This document shows, in pieces, positions 17,923 to 27,125 of a stretch of DNA of 49,849 nucleotides. Each line of letters starts with the position of its first letter. Within the stretch, counting starts at the first letter, position 1. Position numbers and translations under genes: made by a program. Source of the stretch: Gilliamella sp. N-G2 (GTDB taxonomy: Bacteria > Pseudomonadota > Gammaproteobacteria > Enterobacterales > Orbaceae); contig NZ_NAST01000018.1 of the NCBI RefSeq assembly GCF_002142215.1, forward strand, positions 1-49,849. Reading direction: 5' to 3'. The notes under the pieces are model-generated. The model ran no database searches. It was given only the letters and a program-made list of their open reading frames with translations, and was not told the origin of the DNA.

Positions 17923-18966
17923 TTAATCAGCTACTTTGATTACGCCTTTAATTAACTCTTTTTTGTTGTTAACTGAAAATTCAAAGGCCTTCTGAGTATC
18001 TTGGTAATTGAAAAAACGATCGGCAATTGAATCTACGTCAAAGTCTCCATTAGCGATAGAATCTATGGTTGCCGGGAAATCATTGGCATATCTGAAAACA
18101 GTTTGAATGGTGACTTCACGATTAATTTTCAAAAATTCAACAGGAACACCACCTGCAATAGAACCAACGATTAGAATTTTTCCTCGGCGTTTAACAACTT
18201 CTAAAGCTTTTTCCGCAGTGAAAATTGAACCAGCAGTTTCTAGTACCACATCAGCACCATATTCACCAACAATACTTTTAACTTTCTCGGTTAATTGCGG
18301 ATCGTTACCTTTGAGGGTTGCAGTGGCACCTAGTTCAATGGCTTTAGTTAACCGATTGTCTAAGATGTCGATCATTACAATTTTTGCCGCGCCTTTCAAT
18401 TTGCATGCTTGTAGTGTCATCAGACCAATACAGCCAGCACCTAAAATCACAACGGTTTTACCTAATAAATCTCCGGCCATTTTAGCTGCATGAATACCTA
18501 CTGCCGCAGGTTCAACAAGTGCACCTTCTATTAGTGACATGTTTTCAGGAAGATGGAAGGTCATTGCTTCAGGATGGGTTAAATAGTTAGTAAGTGCGCC
18601 ACGATAATTGGGCTGAGTAGCCATAAAGTCAACATTAGGACAGACATTGTAATGACCAGATAAACAAAACTCACAGGTATAACAAGGTACGCCAGGTTCT
18701 ATACATACTCGTTGTCCCACCTTGAATTTTCTAACATTTTTACCAATTTTTTTTATAATTCCTGAACATTCATGCCCCAAACCAATAACTTGATTTGGGT
18801 CTTTAGGTGGAATATAGGGGCCGTGTTCAAATCCATGAACATCTGAACCGCAGATACCTACATATTTTACTTCAATTAAAACTTCATCATCTTTAGGGGT
18901 AGGCATTTGCGTCTCTTTGATAACCATTTTTCCCGGTTTTTCCAATATTGCGACAGTATTTTTCAT
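17923..18966 (-). CDS. Zinc-dependent polyol (sorbitol-like) dehydrogenase
   Basis: A 347-residue medium-chain dehydrogenase with complete zinc sites: C39 (GICGSD), H65-E66 (GLGHECSG) and E152 (VEPAAVG) for catalysis; C95, C98, C101 and C109 for structure. The Rossmann motif is GAGCIG (176-181), and D200 at the end of the second strand suggests NAD. EPAAVG and the HG-rich start resemble sorbitol/xylitol dehydrogenases. GGAG precedes the ATG at 18966. It heads the operon dehydrogenase-kinase-reductase. It is only distantly similar to the dehydrogenase at 12960, so the island has two separate oxidation steps. Confidence 0.88.
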   Translation of the reverse strand: MKNTVAILEKPGKMVIKETQMPTPKDDEVLIEVKYVGICGSDVHGFEHGPYIPPKDPNQVIGLGHECSGIIKKIGKNVRKFKVGQRVCIEPGVPCYTCEFCLSGHYNVCPNVDFMATQPNYRGALTNYLTHPEAMTFHLPENMSLIEGALVEPAAVGIHAAKMAGDLLGKTVVILGAGCIGLMTLQACKLKGAAKIVMIDILDNRLTKAIELGATATLKGNDPQLTEKVKSIVGEYGADVVLETAGSIFTAEKALEVVKRRGKILIVGSIAGGVPVEFLKINREVTIQTVFRYANDFPATIDSIANGDFDVDSIADRFFNYQDTQKAFEFSVNNKKELIKGVIKVAD

Positions 18967-19010
18967 AAGATATCTCCAGATGTATAAATAGTTTTTTGTT
19001 GTGCTTAATG

Positions 19011-19110
19011 TCTATAACAGACAATAAATTGATGCTAAAAAGATTAAAACACAGATTTATTCTTTATAATAAAGATATGAATTTGGTATTTCAAACTTTT
19101 TTTCTGTGAA
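19011..19110 (-). promoter_or_regulatory. Promoter region of the polyol dehydrogenase operon with operator-like motifs
   Basis: TTTCTGTGAA (19101-19110) matches the motif beside the DeoR gene. On the minus strand AATCTGTGTTTTAA (19044-19057) and TTATTGTCTGTTATAG (19011-19026) contain the same TCTGT core followed by A/T. An AT-rich -10-like stretch (TATTAT on the minus strand, near 19066-19071) lies between them. Proposed DeoR-controlled promoter, by inference. Confidence 0.35.
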
Positions 19111-19246
19111 TTGCTAGCTATATCACAAAATTCTATCAACCAATTCCATCTCGATTACTCTTGGTTTAACCAAAAAAGCCGTCATTTCTTTTTAAAAAAT
19201 AAAAAAGTAAAATTAACGCATTCGTTTTTCTGTTTTAATATTGGTA

Positions 19247-19395
19247 TATAATATGTTGTTATTTTTATTTCTTAATTTGTCTATTGCGAAGCATAGGTTT
19301 ATGTGAAATCAACTTGGCAATAGCTTTTAAGACAAATTTTAGGCGACAATCCGTTGTCCTCGGGTACATTTATAAACGCTAATAGGAAACGTAAA
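19247..19395 (+). promoter_or_regulatory. hemG promoter and structured 5' leader
   Basis: TATAAT at 19247-19252, preceded by TGG, is a good extended -10 element; no good -35 is seen. The resulting leader of about 135 bases contains an inverted pair CTATTGC (19281-19287) / GCAATAG (19317-19323), and a 5-bp hairpin GACAA-TCCG-TTGTC (19345-19358) whose loop fits the stable UNCG tetraloop pattern. It is unusually long and folded for a small housekeeping gene. Confidence 0.4.
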
Positions 19396-19935
19396 ATGAA
19401 GGCCTTACTGCTTTACACCACTCACGAAAAGCAAACCTTTAAAATCATTCAACGAATAAAAACAGAACTTGCCGGTAAATGTGATTGTGATTTGATTGAG
19501 TTACTACCAGATAGCCACATAGATCTTACTAATTACCAAGCGGTATTAATTGGTTGTTCTATTCGCTATGGTTTTTATAGTAAAACCATGAAAAAATTTA
19601 TTGATGCTAACTATCTGCAATTAAACACACTTAAATCTGGCTTTTTTGGCGTAAATGTGGTGGCAAGAAAATCGAATAAAAATACACCTGAAACCAATTT
19701 ATACACCAAAAAATTTCTCGCTAAAATTGCATGGCAACCAACTATTAAAGCGGTATTTGCTGGCGCGCTTTATTATCCAAAATATAATTGGTTTGACCGT
19801 AATATGATTCGATTCATTATGTGGCTAGGTAAAGGTGATACAGACGTGACTAAAGAGGTAATTGAATATACAAATTGGGCTAAAGTCGATGAATTCGCCG
19901 AGCAATTTGTCGCACTTATTGATTCTCAGTCTTAG
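19396..19935 (+). CDS. hemG: Menaquinone-dependent protoporphyrinogen IX dehydrogenase
   Basis: Oxidises protoporphyrinogen IX to protoporphyrin IX in haem synthesis, passing electrons to quinone. The flavodoxin-like protein starts MKALLLYTTHEKQTFKIIQ, has IGCSIRYGFYSKTMKKFI and FFGVNVVARKSNKNTPETN (the long insertion loop typical of HemG), and KYNWFDRNMIRFIMWLGKGDTD near the C-terminus. With the ATG at 19396 (AGGAAA upstream) it is 179 residues, close to E. coli HemG; the frame is open up to a TTG at 19354 but that adds unrelated residues. Monocistronic, upstream of typA. Confidence 0.93.
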   Translation: MKALLLYTTHEKQTFKIIQRIKTELAGKCDCDLIELLPDSHIDLTNYQAVLIGCSIRYGFYSKTMKKFIDANYLQLNTLKSGFFGVNVVARKSNKNTPETNLYTKKFLAKIAWQPTIKAVFAGALYYPKYNWFDRNMIRFIMWLGKGDTDVTKEVIEYTNWAKVDEFAEQFVALIDSQS

Positions 19936-20002
19936 TATTTTGCTAAAATAAGGCACTATTTTCGTTAAATATCAAGTCTTAAACTTCTTTTTTAGAAACT
20001 TT

Positions 20003-20041
20003 GTGATATATATCAACTTTTTTACTAAAAAGGTGTACAAT
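20003..20041 (+). promoter_or_regulatory. FNR/CRP-like box and promoter upstream of typA
   Basis: GTGATATATATCAA (20003-20016) is one base from the FNR consensus TTGAT-N4-ATCAA, and also a partial CRP site (TGTGA plus TCA). TACAAT (20036-20041) is a plausible -10. The box would then be centred near -39, close to the class II activator position. Binding is inferred, not shown. Confidence 0.4.
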
Positions 20042-20082
20042 ATCGCGCCTAAAGAACCTGTCTCCTAACTGGGATTTTAATT

Positions 20083-21906
20083 GTGATTGAAAATTTAAGA
20101 AATATTGCCATTATTGCACACGTTGACCATGGTAAAACAACTTTGGTTGATAAACTATTGAAACAGTCTGGTACGCTTGATAATTTGCGTGGCGATGACA
20201 ACGAAAGAATAATGGATTCTAATGCGCTTGAAAAAGAGCGTGGTATTACTATTTTAGCTAAAAATACTGCTATTAATTGGAATGGTTACCGAATTAATAT
20301 CGTGGATACTCCGGGCCATGCTGATTTTGGTGGTGAAGTTGAACGTGTAATGTCAATGGTTGACTCAGTACTATTGCTTGTTGATGCAATGGATGGACCA
20401 ATGCCACAAACACGTTTTGTAACGCAAAAAGCGTTTGCTTATGGTCTAAAACCAATTGTAGTAATCAATAAGGTTGACCGTCCGGGTGCTCGCCCTGATT
20501 GGGTTGTCGATCAAGTATTCGACTTATTTGTTAATCTTGGTGCAACTGATGAACAACTTGACTTCCCAATTGTTTATGCATCGGCTTTAATGGGGATTGC
20601 TGGTCTTGATCATGAAGACATGGCGCAAGATATGACACCATTATTTGAAGCGATAGTTGAACATGTAGAGCCACCAAAAGTGGATTTAGATGGACCATTC
20701 CAAATGCAAATTTCGCAACTTGATTATAACAATTACGTTGGTGTTATTGGGATTGGGCGTATCAAACGTGGTCGCGTTAAACCAAATCAACAAGTCACTA
20801 TTGTTGATAGTGAAGGTAACAAACGCACCGGCAAAGTTGGTCAAGTATTAGGTCATTTAGGCTTACAACGTTATGAAGCAGAAGTTGCCGAAGCTGGGGA
20901 TATTATTGCTATCACAGGTTTAGGTGAACTTGGTATCTCAGATACAATTTGTGATAACAGCTGTGTTGAAGCATTACCAGCATTAAGTGTTGATGAACCA
21001 ACTGTAACCATGTTCTTTAATGTTAATAGCTCACCATTTGCTGGTAAAGAAGGTAAATATGTCACTTCTCGACAAATCCTTGAACGCTTAAATAAAGAAC
21101 TCGTGCATAACGTGGCATTACGCGTTGAAGAAACCCCGGATCCGGATGCATTTAAAGTTTCAGGTCGTGGTGAGTTGCACTTATCTGTTCTTATCGAAAA
21201 TATGCGTCGTGAAGGTTATGAGCTTGGCGTATCTCGTCCTAAAGTTATCTATAGAGAAATCGATGGTAAAAAGCAAGAACCTTTCGAACAAGTGACTTTA
21301 GATATCGAAGAACAGCACCAAGGTTCAGTGATGGAAGCCTTAGGTTTACGTAAAGGTGATTTAACCAACATGCTACCTGATGGTAAAGGTCGCGTACGTT
21401 TAGATTATGTGATCCCTAGCCGTGGTCTTATCGGTTTCAGAACTGAATTTATGACTATGACATCCGGTACAGGTTTACTTTACTCAACATTTAGCCATTA
21501 CGATGATGTACGTCCGGGTGAAATTGGCCAGCGTAACAATGGGGTAATGATATCAAACGGCACTGGTAAAGCGTTAGCTTATGCACTGTATAGTTTACAA
21601 GATCGTGGTAAATTATTCCTTGGTCATGGTGCTGAAGTATACGAAGGGCAAATTATTGGTATTCATACACGCTCAAATGATTTAACTGTTAACTGTTTAA
21701 CTGGTAAAAAATTAACTAACATGCGTGCATCGGGTACTGATGAAGCGACTACGCTTTCACCACCGGTTAAAATGACGTTAGAACAAGCATTAGAATTTAT
21801 TGATGATGATGAATTAGTAGAAGTTACACCATTATCTGTACGTTTGCGTAAACGTCATTTAACTGAAAATGATCGTAAACGTGCATTTAGAAGTAATAAA
21901 GAGTAA
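20083..21906 (+). CDS. typA: Ribosome-binding translational GTPase TypA/BipA
   Basis: A 607-residue elongation-factor-like GTPase that helps 50S assembly and stress adaptation. It starts [25 protein letters not shown] (P-loop), followed by [26 protein letters not shown] and [12 protein letters not shown]; the later part has the BipA-specific [13 protein letters not shown] and NVHTRSND-type region ([13 protein letters not shown]). The GTG start at 20083 matches the conserved N-terminus of the family; the ribosome-binding site is weak (GGGA). A strong terminator follows at 21937-21965. Confidence 0.98.
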   Translation: MIENLRNIAIIAHVDHGKTTLVDKLLKQSGTLDNLRGDDNERIMDSNALEKERGITILAKNTAINWNGYRINIVDTPGHADFGGEVERVMSMVDSVLLLVDAMDGPMPQTRFVTQKAFAYGLKPIVVINKVDRPGARPDWVVDQVFDLFVNLGATDEQLDFPIVYASALMGIAGLDHEDMAQDMTPLFEAIVEHVEPPKVDLDGPFQMQISQLDYNNYVGVIGIGRIKRGRVKPNQQVTIVDSEGNKRTGKVGQVLGHLGLQRYEAEVAEAGDIIAITGLGELGISDTICDNSCVEALPALSVDEPTVTMFFNVNSSPFAGKEGKYVTSRQILERLNKELVHNVALRVEETPDPDAFKVSGRGELHLSVLIENMRREGYELGVSRPKVIYREIDGKKQEPFEQVTLDIEEQHQGSVMEALGLRKGDLTNMLPDGKGRVRLDYVIPSRGLIGFRTEFMTMTSGTGLLYSTFSHYDDVRPGEIGQRNNGVMISNGTGKALAYALYSLQDRGKLFLGHGAEVYEGQIIGIHTRSNDLTVNCLTGKKLTNMRASGTDEATTLSPPVKMTLEQALEFIDDDELVEVTPLSVRLRKRHLTENDRKRAFRSNKE

Positions 21907-21936
21907 TACTTTTAATGGTCTAAAATAAAGAAAATA

Positions 21937-21965
21937 AAACCTCGCTAATTAGCGAGGTTTTTTTT
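21937..21965. terminator. Bidirectional terminator shared by typA and the ferredoxin gene
   Basis: Arms AAACCTCGCT and AGCGAGGTTT (21937-21946, 21951-21960) form a perfect 10-bp stem with an AATT loop and a run of T. The stem contains the TAG stop codon of the convergent ferredoxin gene, so one hairpin ends both transcripts. Confidence 0.85.
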
Positions 21966-22331
21966 GGCTTTAACTCGGGCGATGGCGTCGGCAATCGATT
22001 GTTTGCGATCTTTCTGTGTAGTCGCACTACTTGTCGACATCGACCTAGGAAATAAAATAGTAGGTGGAACTAACTGATTACGACTTAAGCGTTGTTGTTT
22101 CTTCTCGGTTAACAGTAACTCTTCTTGTTCACTTAGGGCAACGCCAAGGGTACTTAATGTAATACAGTCAGTTGGACAGGTATTAATACAATTACTACAA
22201 GAGGTGCAGAACTGTGGTAATATCGTATGGAGCACCTGTTTGCTACCAACAATAGCATCAGTAGGGCAAACGCGAATACATTTACCACAACCAATACAAT
22301 TTTCTTCATCAATAAAAGCTTTATATTGCAT
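21945..22331 (-). CDS. Short 2x[4Fe-4S] ferredoxin, RsxB/RnfB-like without membrane part
   Basis: A 128-residue protein with two tandem four-cysteine motifs (C12, C15, C18, C22 in [12 protein letters not shown]; then [12 protein letters not shown]), like the C-terminal ferredoxin half of RnfB/RsxB. It lacks the N-terminal membrane helix and the additional cysteine domain of a full RnfB. Its C-terminal tail, [12 protein letters not shown], resembles the alanine/lysine repeats found at the end of RnfC/RsxC. No rnfA, C, D, G or E is nearby. It lies 13 bp downstream of fhs and is probably cotranscribed. It may be a soluble electron carrier; the partner is unknown. There is no evident ribosome-binding site. 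Confidence 0.8.
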   Translation of the reverse strand: MQYKAFIDEENCIGCGKCIRVCPTDAIVGSKQVLHTILPQFCTSCSNCINTCPTDCITLSTLGVALSEQEELLLTEKKQQRLSRNQLVPPTILFPRSMSTSSATTQKDRKQSIADAIARVKAKKNLAN

Positions 22332-22344
22332 AATAAATTTTGAA

Positions 22345-24051
22345 TTAACTTAAACCAACAATATTACCATCTTTGTCAATATCAATATGACGATAAGCTG
22401 GATTGGTACCGAGCCCAGGCATTGTCATTACATTGCCTGCATAGACACGAATAAAACCCGCTCCTGCCGAAATTGCTAAATGGCTGATATCGACATCAAA
22501 GTCTGTCGGTACATTTTTTAAATTTGCATCGGCACTAATCGACATCGGTGTTTTCGCAATACAAAGTGGTAGATGATCGAGCTTCAACGCCTCAATTTCC
22601 TTAATGTTTTTAAGCGCAGTTTCCGATAAATTGGCTTTATTGGCACCATATTTTTTTACCATAGTTTGGATCTTATCCATTAATGACATACTGTCGGAAT
22701 AAGGTAACTTGATTTCACTTGGCATATCACACGCTTTAATCACATGTTTAGCCAGTTTCTCTGCGCCTTTACCGCCTTGAGTAAATACTTCACTGACTTC
22801 ACAGGCAAATGCACCATGTTCAATCGCGTATTTTTGTAAAAATGCTAATTCTTCTTCACTATCATGTGGGAATCGATTGATTGCAACAATCACTTGTAAA
22901 CCATAACTTTTAGCATTATTGATATGCCACGCTAAATTAGCTGCACCAATTTCCAGTAATTCTACATTAGACTCTGAGATCTCTTTCGGAATGGCTTGCC
23001 CTGGTTTGATATTATATTTACCGCTATTGGATTTTAAGCTACGTACAGTTGCGACTAAAACCACACACGACGCTTTAACGCCAGCTTGTCGATATTTAAT
23101 GTTAAAGAATTTTTCCATGCCCATGTCAGATCCGAATCCGGCTTCGGTTATCACATAGTCAGCTAATTGCAAAGCAATGCGGTCAGCGATAACCGATGAG
23201 TTCCCATGGGCAATATTAGCAAATGGACCAGCATGGATTAATACAGGAGTATTTTCCACTGTTTGCATAAGGTTTGGATTAATGGCATTTTTAAGTAACA
23301 CCGTCATGGCACCAGCCACTTCAAGTTGTTCAGCAGTAATTGGTTCACCACTAGTATTATAGGCTAAAATAATTCGTCCAATTCGTGCGCGCATATCGTG
23401 TAGATCAGATGCTAACGCTAAAATTGCCATAAGTTCTGATGCAGCGGTAATTTCAAAGCCGTCTTGGCGTTCAATACCGTTAACTCCACCACCGAAACCA
23501 ACAGTAATATTTCGTAGCGCACGGTCATTGTGATCAATAACGCGTTTCCAGACAATACGGTTTATATCGATATTTAGACGAGGCAAACCTGTTTGTGTTG
23601 TAAATTCATCACCAAGGCGCTCTTCATGATAAAGACGAGAATCTAATGCTGCTGAAGCCAGATCATGGGCTGCAGTTATAGCGTGGATATCACCAGTAAG
23701 ATGAAGATTTAATGTTTCCATCGGCAAAACTTCGGCTTGACCGCCACCGGCAGCACCACCTTTAACCCCAAAAACTGGTCCTAAGCTAGGTTGACGAATA
23801 CAGGCGATAGCAGTTTTACCTAAATAGTTAAGACCTTCACTCAAGCCTATGGTATTAACCGTTTTACCTTCACCTAACGGAGTTGGCGTAATAGCGGTAA
23901 CTAAAACTAGTTTACCATTCGCTCTATTTTGCTTGTTGTTAAGAATTGATAAGTCGATCTTGGCAACATGCTTGCCGTAAGGAAGTACGTATTGTTCAGG
24001 AATATTACATTTTTCAGCGATTTCAGTTATTGGGCGTAAAGGCATTTTCAT
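22345..24051 (-). CDS. fhs: Formate--tetrahydrofolate ligase
   Basis: Makes 10-formyl-THF from formate, THF and ATP, returning fermentation formate to purine and one-carbon metabolism. The 568-residue protein has the P-loop [16 protein letters not shown] (about 56-71) and landmarks [42 protein letters not shown] and [20 protein letters not shown]. The first ATG (24051) lies directly after ACGAGA; the ATG two codons later (24045) is better spaced and may be the true start. Fhs is absent from E. coli K-12 but common in fermenters, and fits a formate-producing anaerobic lifestyle. Confidence 0.96.
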   Translation of the reverse strand: MKMPLRPITEIAEKCNIPEQYVLPYGKHVAKIDLSILNNKQNRANGKLVLVTAITPTPLGEGKTVNTIGLSEGLNYLGKTAIACIRQPSLGPVFGVKGGAAGGGQAEVLPMETLNLHLTGDIHAITAAHDLASAALDSRLYHEERLGDEFTTQTGLPRLNIDINRIVWKRVIDHNDRALRNITVGFGGGVNGIERQDGFEITAASELMAILALASDLHDMRARIGRIILAYNTSGEPITAEQLEVAGAMTVLLKNAINPNLMQTVENTPVLIHAGPFANIAHGNSSVIADRIALQLADYVITEAGFGSDMGMEKFFNIKYRQAGVKASCVVLVATVRSLKSNSGKYNIKPGQAIPKEISESNVELLEIGAANLAWHINNAKSYGLQVIVAINRFPHDSEEELAFLQKYAIEHGAFACEVSEVFTQGGKGAEKLAKHVIKACDMPSEIKLPYSDSMSLMDKIQTMVKKYGANKANLSETALKNIKEIEALKLDHLPLCIAKTPMSISADANLKNVPTDFDVDISHLAISAGAGFIRVYAGNVMTMPGLGTNPAYRHIDIDKDGNIVGLS

Positions 24052-24196
24052 TCTCGTATTGCAATAAATTAGGCTGTCAGTATAAAGAATTTAAAATGCC
24101 GAATAAAGCAACAATTTAATCTTTATTGATTTTCGGCACAATCGTCAATTATCTTGTTATAATAGCAAAAATTTTCAACTTAAGGATATTAGTTAA

Positions 24197-25249
24197 ATGA
24201 ACTGGTTTTCACAGTATTCTCTCTTCTTGGCTGAAACAGCAACTGTTGTTATTGCTATTTTAGTGTTATTAATTTTTATTTTAAGTCAACGCCGAAAATC
24301 ATCAACGATTGCTGGACGTTTATCAGTAAAAGATATTAGTCAAGAGTATGAACAAGTCAAAGATGACATGCTAATGTCAAGTATGGATGAAGTTGAAGCC
24401 AAACAGTTTAATAAAGAACTTAAAAAACAAAAAAAACTCGAAAAGAAACAAGCTAAACAAGCTGCTAAAAAGAAAGACAGCATCGATGAAAATGCTAAAT
24501 CATCAGATGCTAAACCTAAATTATTTGTTCTATCATTTAACGGCAGTATGGATGCCCACGAAGTTGAAGAGCTACGTCAAGAAATCACGGCGGTGCTCGC
24601 CATCATCAAACCAGAAGATCAAGTGGTAGTAAAACTTGAAAGCCCAGGAGGGGTAGTTCATGGTTATGGACTTGCTGCTTCACAACTATTACGTTTTAGA
24701 ACACGTAATATTCCATTTACAGTAGTGGTTGACAAAGTTGCTGCCAGTGGTGGTTATATGATGGCTTGTACCGCCAGTAAAATTGTTGCAGCGCCATTTG
24801 CAATCGTCGGTTCAATTGGGGTAGTTGCGCAAATTCCTAACTTTAATAGATTACTTAAAAAACATGATGTTGATATTGAATTGCAAACAGCTGGTGAATA
24901 CAAGCGAACTTTAACTATGTTTGGCGAAAACACCGATGAAGGTCGCCAAAAATTTAAGCAAGAACTAGAAGAGACTCATCTATTATTTAAAGACTTTGTA
25001 AAAGAGTATCGACCAAATATCGATATAGAACAGGTGGCTACCGGCGAACACTGGTTTGCAACACAGGCTAAAGAAAAGGGCTTAGTCGACGAAATTAGTA
25101 CCAGTGATGATTTTATCTTATCGCATTTAGACACGCATAAAATCATTGCGGTTAACTATCAACGTAAACAAAAACTAACCGAAAAACTGTCAAAAAACGT
25201 CGTAAAAGGTATGGAGAGATTATTCTTTAGACAAGGAAACGGACTATAA
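24197..25249 (+). CDS. sohB: Probable inner-membrane S49 peptidase SohB
   Basis: A 350-residue membrane-anchored serine peptidase of the SppA/SohB family. One membrane helix (about 13-30) is followed by a lysine-rich linker (about 65-95, mostly K, Q and A) and the S49 domain. Catalytic S184 sits in DKVAASGGYMMAC and the general-base lysine K236 in AGEYKRTLT; GSIGVVAQ lines the site. Family members degrade signal peptides or misfolded membrane proteins. Monocistronic; divergent from fhs, with a terminator overlapping its stop codon. Confidence 0.94.
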   Translation: MNWFSQYSLFLAETATVVIAILVLLIFILSQRRKSSTIAGRLSVKDISQEYEQVKDDMLMSSMDEVEAKQFNKELKKQKKLEKKQAKQAAKKKDSIDENAKSSDAKPKLFVLSFNGSMDAHEVEELRQEITAVLAIIKPEDQVVVKLESPGGVVHGYGLAASQLLRFRTRNIPFTVVVDKVAASGGYMMACTASKIVAAPFAIVGSIGVVAQIPNFNRLLKKHDVDIELQTAGEYKRTLTMFGENTDEGRQKFKQELEETHLLFKDFVKEYRPNIDIEQVATGEHWFATQAKEKGLVDEISTSDDFILSHLDTHKIIAVNYQRKQKLTEKLSKNVVKGMERLFFRQGNGL

Positions 25250-25263
25250 CAGTCCGTTTTTTT
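25238..25263 (+). terminator. Rho-independent terminator of sohB
   Basis: AACGGACT (25238-25245) and AGTCCGTT (25251-25258) form an 8-bp stem with a 5-base loop and a T-run. The loop includes the sohB stop codon. Confidence 0.85.
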
Positions 25264-25595
25264 AAATTTATTACTCAACTTTACTACAAATCTACATAAT
25301 ATTTGAGAAATGTACTTTTTAGTCCAAAAATTGAGGAACAGTATTTTAAGTTTTAAATGTGCAAAAATTTTTAGAGTTTAATTACATTCTTGCTTAGAAA
25401 TATTGGTTTTGATATCTAATATATTGTTATTTATAATAACCAAAATATTTTTAGTTAATTATTGTTTACATATCTTAACAATTTATCATTAGTCAAAATT
25501 TGTCAGAATTAACTAATTTATTTATACTGTTATGTAGAAGTAAAAGTATTTTTATTGTATATGAAATACGGATATAGTGACAAAGGATTGAAAAT
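25264..25595. other. AT-rich leader region before the secreted adhesin-like gene
   Basis: About 330 very AT-rich bases with no gene. The only clear signal is AAAGGA (25581-25586) about 9 bases before the ATG at 25596. A sigma-70 promoter is expected here but none stands out from the background. Confidence 0.4.
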
Positions 25596-27080
25596 ATGTT
25601 AAAATACAATAAGTTAGTTTGCGATCGGCCAACCAAATGTAATATTCTGGCCATTTTTCGAGCTAAACAAACATTACAATTAAAATCAACCATACACTTA
25701 TCTTCCTATAATCTAAAAACTTATATAGCAAAAATAAATCCAAAAAGGTATCAAACCCTATTTACTAAATTAATTGTTATTCTAAGTAGTAGTTGGTTAT
25801 TGGTGACTAATGTATCGGCATTATCTTCAAAATCGGCTGAAACTGAAAAAATGATAACGGGTAATCCACCTTATATTTTGTTATCTGATGGCATAACACC
25901 ATTAACCGATTTACGTCAAATTATGGGTATTAATTTCCCTAATCGTAATGGACAAGGAGGTACTGAATGGATTAGTGCATGGGATACAGATCAAACCTTG
26001 CGAGCACCTAAGGGAATGCATTTCAATGATGTTTGGGCTTATGCAACCCCAACAGATGGCGTAGCATATAATCCACCAGCACTCAATGTTGATGATAATG
26101 ATGGTGATCAAGTTGGTGGTTATGTCTCTGGTACAATTAGAGCAACTTGGTTTGAAAATGACATTCAAATACCTAATGATAAGTTAAGCTCGGAGATTTG
26201 GAATTGTGGTGGACCTTATAAATTACGCGTAGAAGTTTCGAATATTCAAGCCAAAACTCAATATGGTTTACCTAATAATCGTGACTATGGTAGTAGTTCG
26301 GTAGAATACAGGATAATTCCAAATGGTCAAATATGTTATTTACGACCGTATGAAATGACCAATTTTGGTGATCATGATCCCAATGTCTTTAATAATACTT
26401 ATGGTTTCTCTCGAAGTAGTGGTTTTCCAACTACCGGTTTTCAAGGAGCGACCTACACTTTAGTCGGTAGTGGTTCGGATCAAAGTCGTTATCGTTGTTC
26501 TTCAAATAATGGTAATGGTAAAATAAAATTAGCGACATTAAATGGTTATGGTTCGAATTGTCAAGTAACTTATACTGCTGCGCAAAAAAGTGCATTTATT
26601 CAAAATGGCACACCAACAATAACAATGGAATATTATAATGGTCGTGATTGGGAATGGTTAGATAGTTTTACTATTCCAGTTCCTGCAAAATGGCCTAGTA
26701 AAGGCTCTGGTAGAGAAATGTATTATAGTGATGACAGGTATGTAAACGGTAGTAGACAATTTATTGCATTAGAGTTTTGTGCTGGTGAGAAAGTTATGTA
26801 TGGCTCAGCACTTAATCAAACTTTTCGTGAAAAATATCTTTATAAAGCTTCTGAACTTAGTAATAATGATTCTCATTTTATAAGGGCTGTAGGTACGTTT
26901 ATGGGGGAGTGGGGTATTACAAAAAGATATGGTGGAGTTTGGCGCCCTGATGGTGATCTCTGGACAGCTGACTTATCAAGTAATCTTCAAAGAGTTTACC
27001 GGGTAATGGGAATGACTGGTCGAATTGAAACTCAGTCGCCAAGGTATCAGAGTACAACAACTGTTTGCCGAGGCGATTAA
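25596..27080 (+). CDS. Secreted adhesin-like protein with long signal peptide (paralogue of gene at left edge)
   Basis: A 494-residue protein. The ATG at 25596 has a well-spaced AAGGA, so the unusual N-terminus seems real: about 54 basic residues, then a hydrophobic segment (55-75) ending in NVSA, a likely signal-peptidase site after A75. The mature part has the landmarks DDNDGD, WNCGGPY, YGLPN, CYLRP, FPTTGFQGA, IRAVGTFMGEWGIT, LWTAD and a C-terminal TVC, in the same order as in the truncated gene at 3-1109. Six or so cysteines could pair outside the cell. It resembles the tail domain of invasin-like inverse autotransporters but has no beta-barrel, no Ig-like repeats and no anchor, so it is probably released or held by a partner. 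Function unproven. Confidence 0.75.
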   Translation: MLKYNKLVCDRPTKCNILAIFRAKQTLQLKSTIHLSSYNLKTYIAKINPKRYQTLFTKLIVILSSSWLLVTNVSALSSKSAETEKMITGNPPYILLSDGITPLTDLRQIMGINFPNRNGQGGTEWISAWDTDQTLRAPKGMHFNDVWAYATPTDGVAYNPPALNVDDNDGDQVGGYVSGTIRATWFENDIQIPNDKLSSEIWNCGGPYKLRVEVSNIQAKTQYGLPNNRDYGSSSVEYRIIPNGQICYLRPYEMTNFGDHDPNVFNNTYGFSRSSGFPTTGFQGATYTLVGSGSDQSRYRCSSNNGNGKIKLATLNGYGSNCQVTYTAAQKSAFIQNGTPTITMEYYNGRDWEWLDSFTIPVPAKWPSKGSGREMYYSDDRYVNGSRQFIALEFCAGEKVMYGSALNQTFREKYLYKASELSNNDSHFIRAVGTFMGEWGITKRYGGVWRPDGDLWTADLSSNLQRVYRVMGMTGRIETQSPRYQSTTTVCRGD

Positions 27081-27125
27081 TATATATTTAATAAAAATCA
27101 ACAACATTTTAGGTATACTGTAAAG

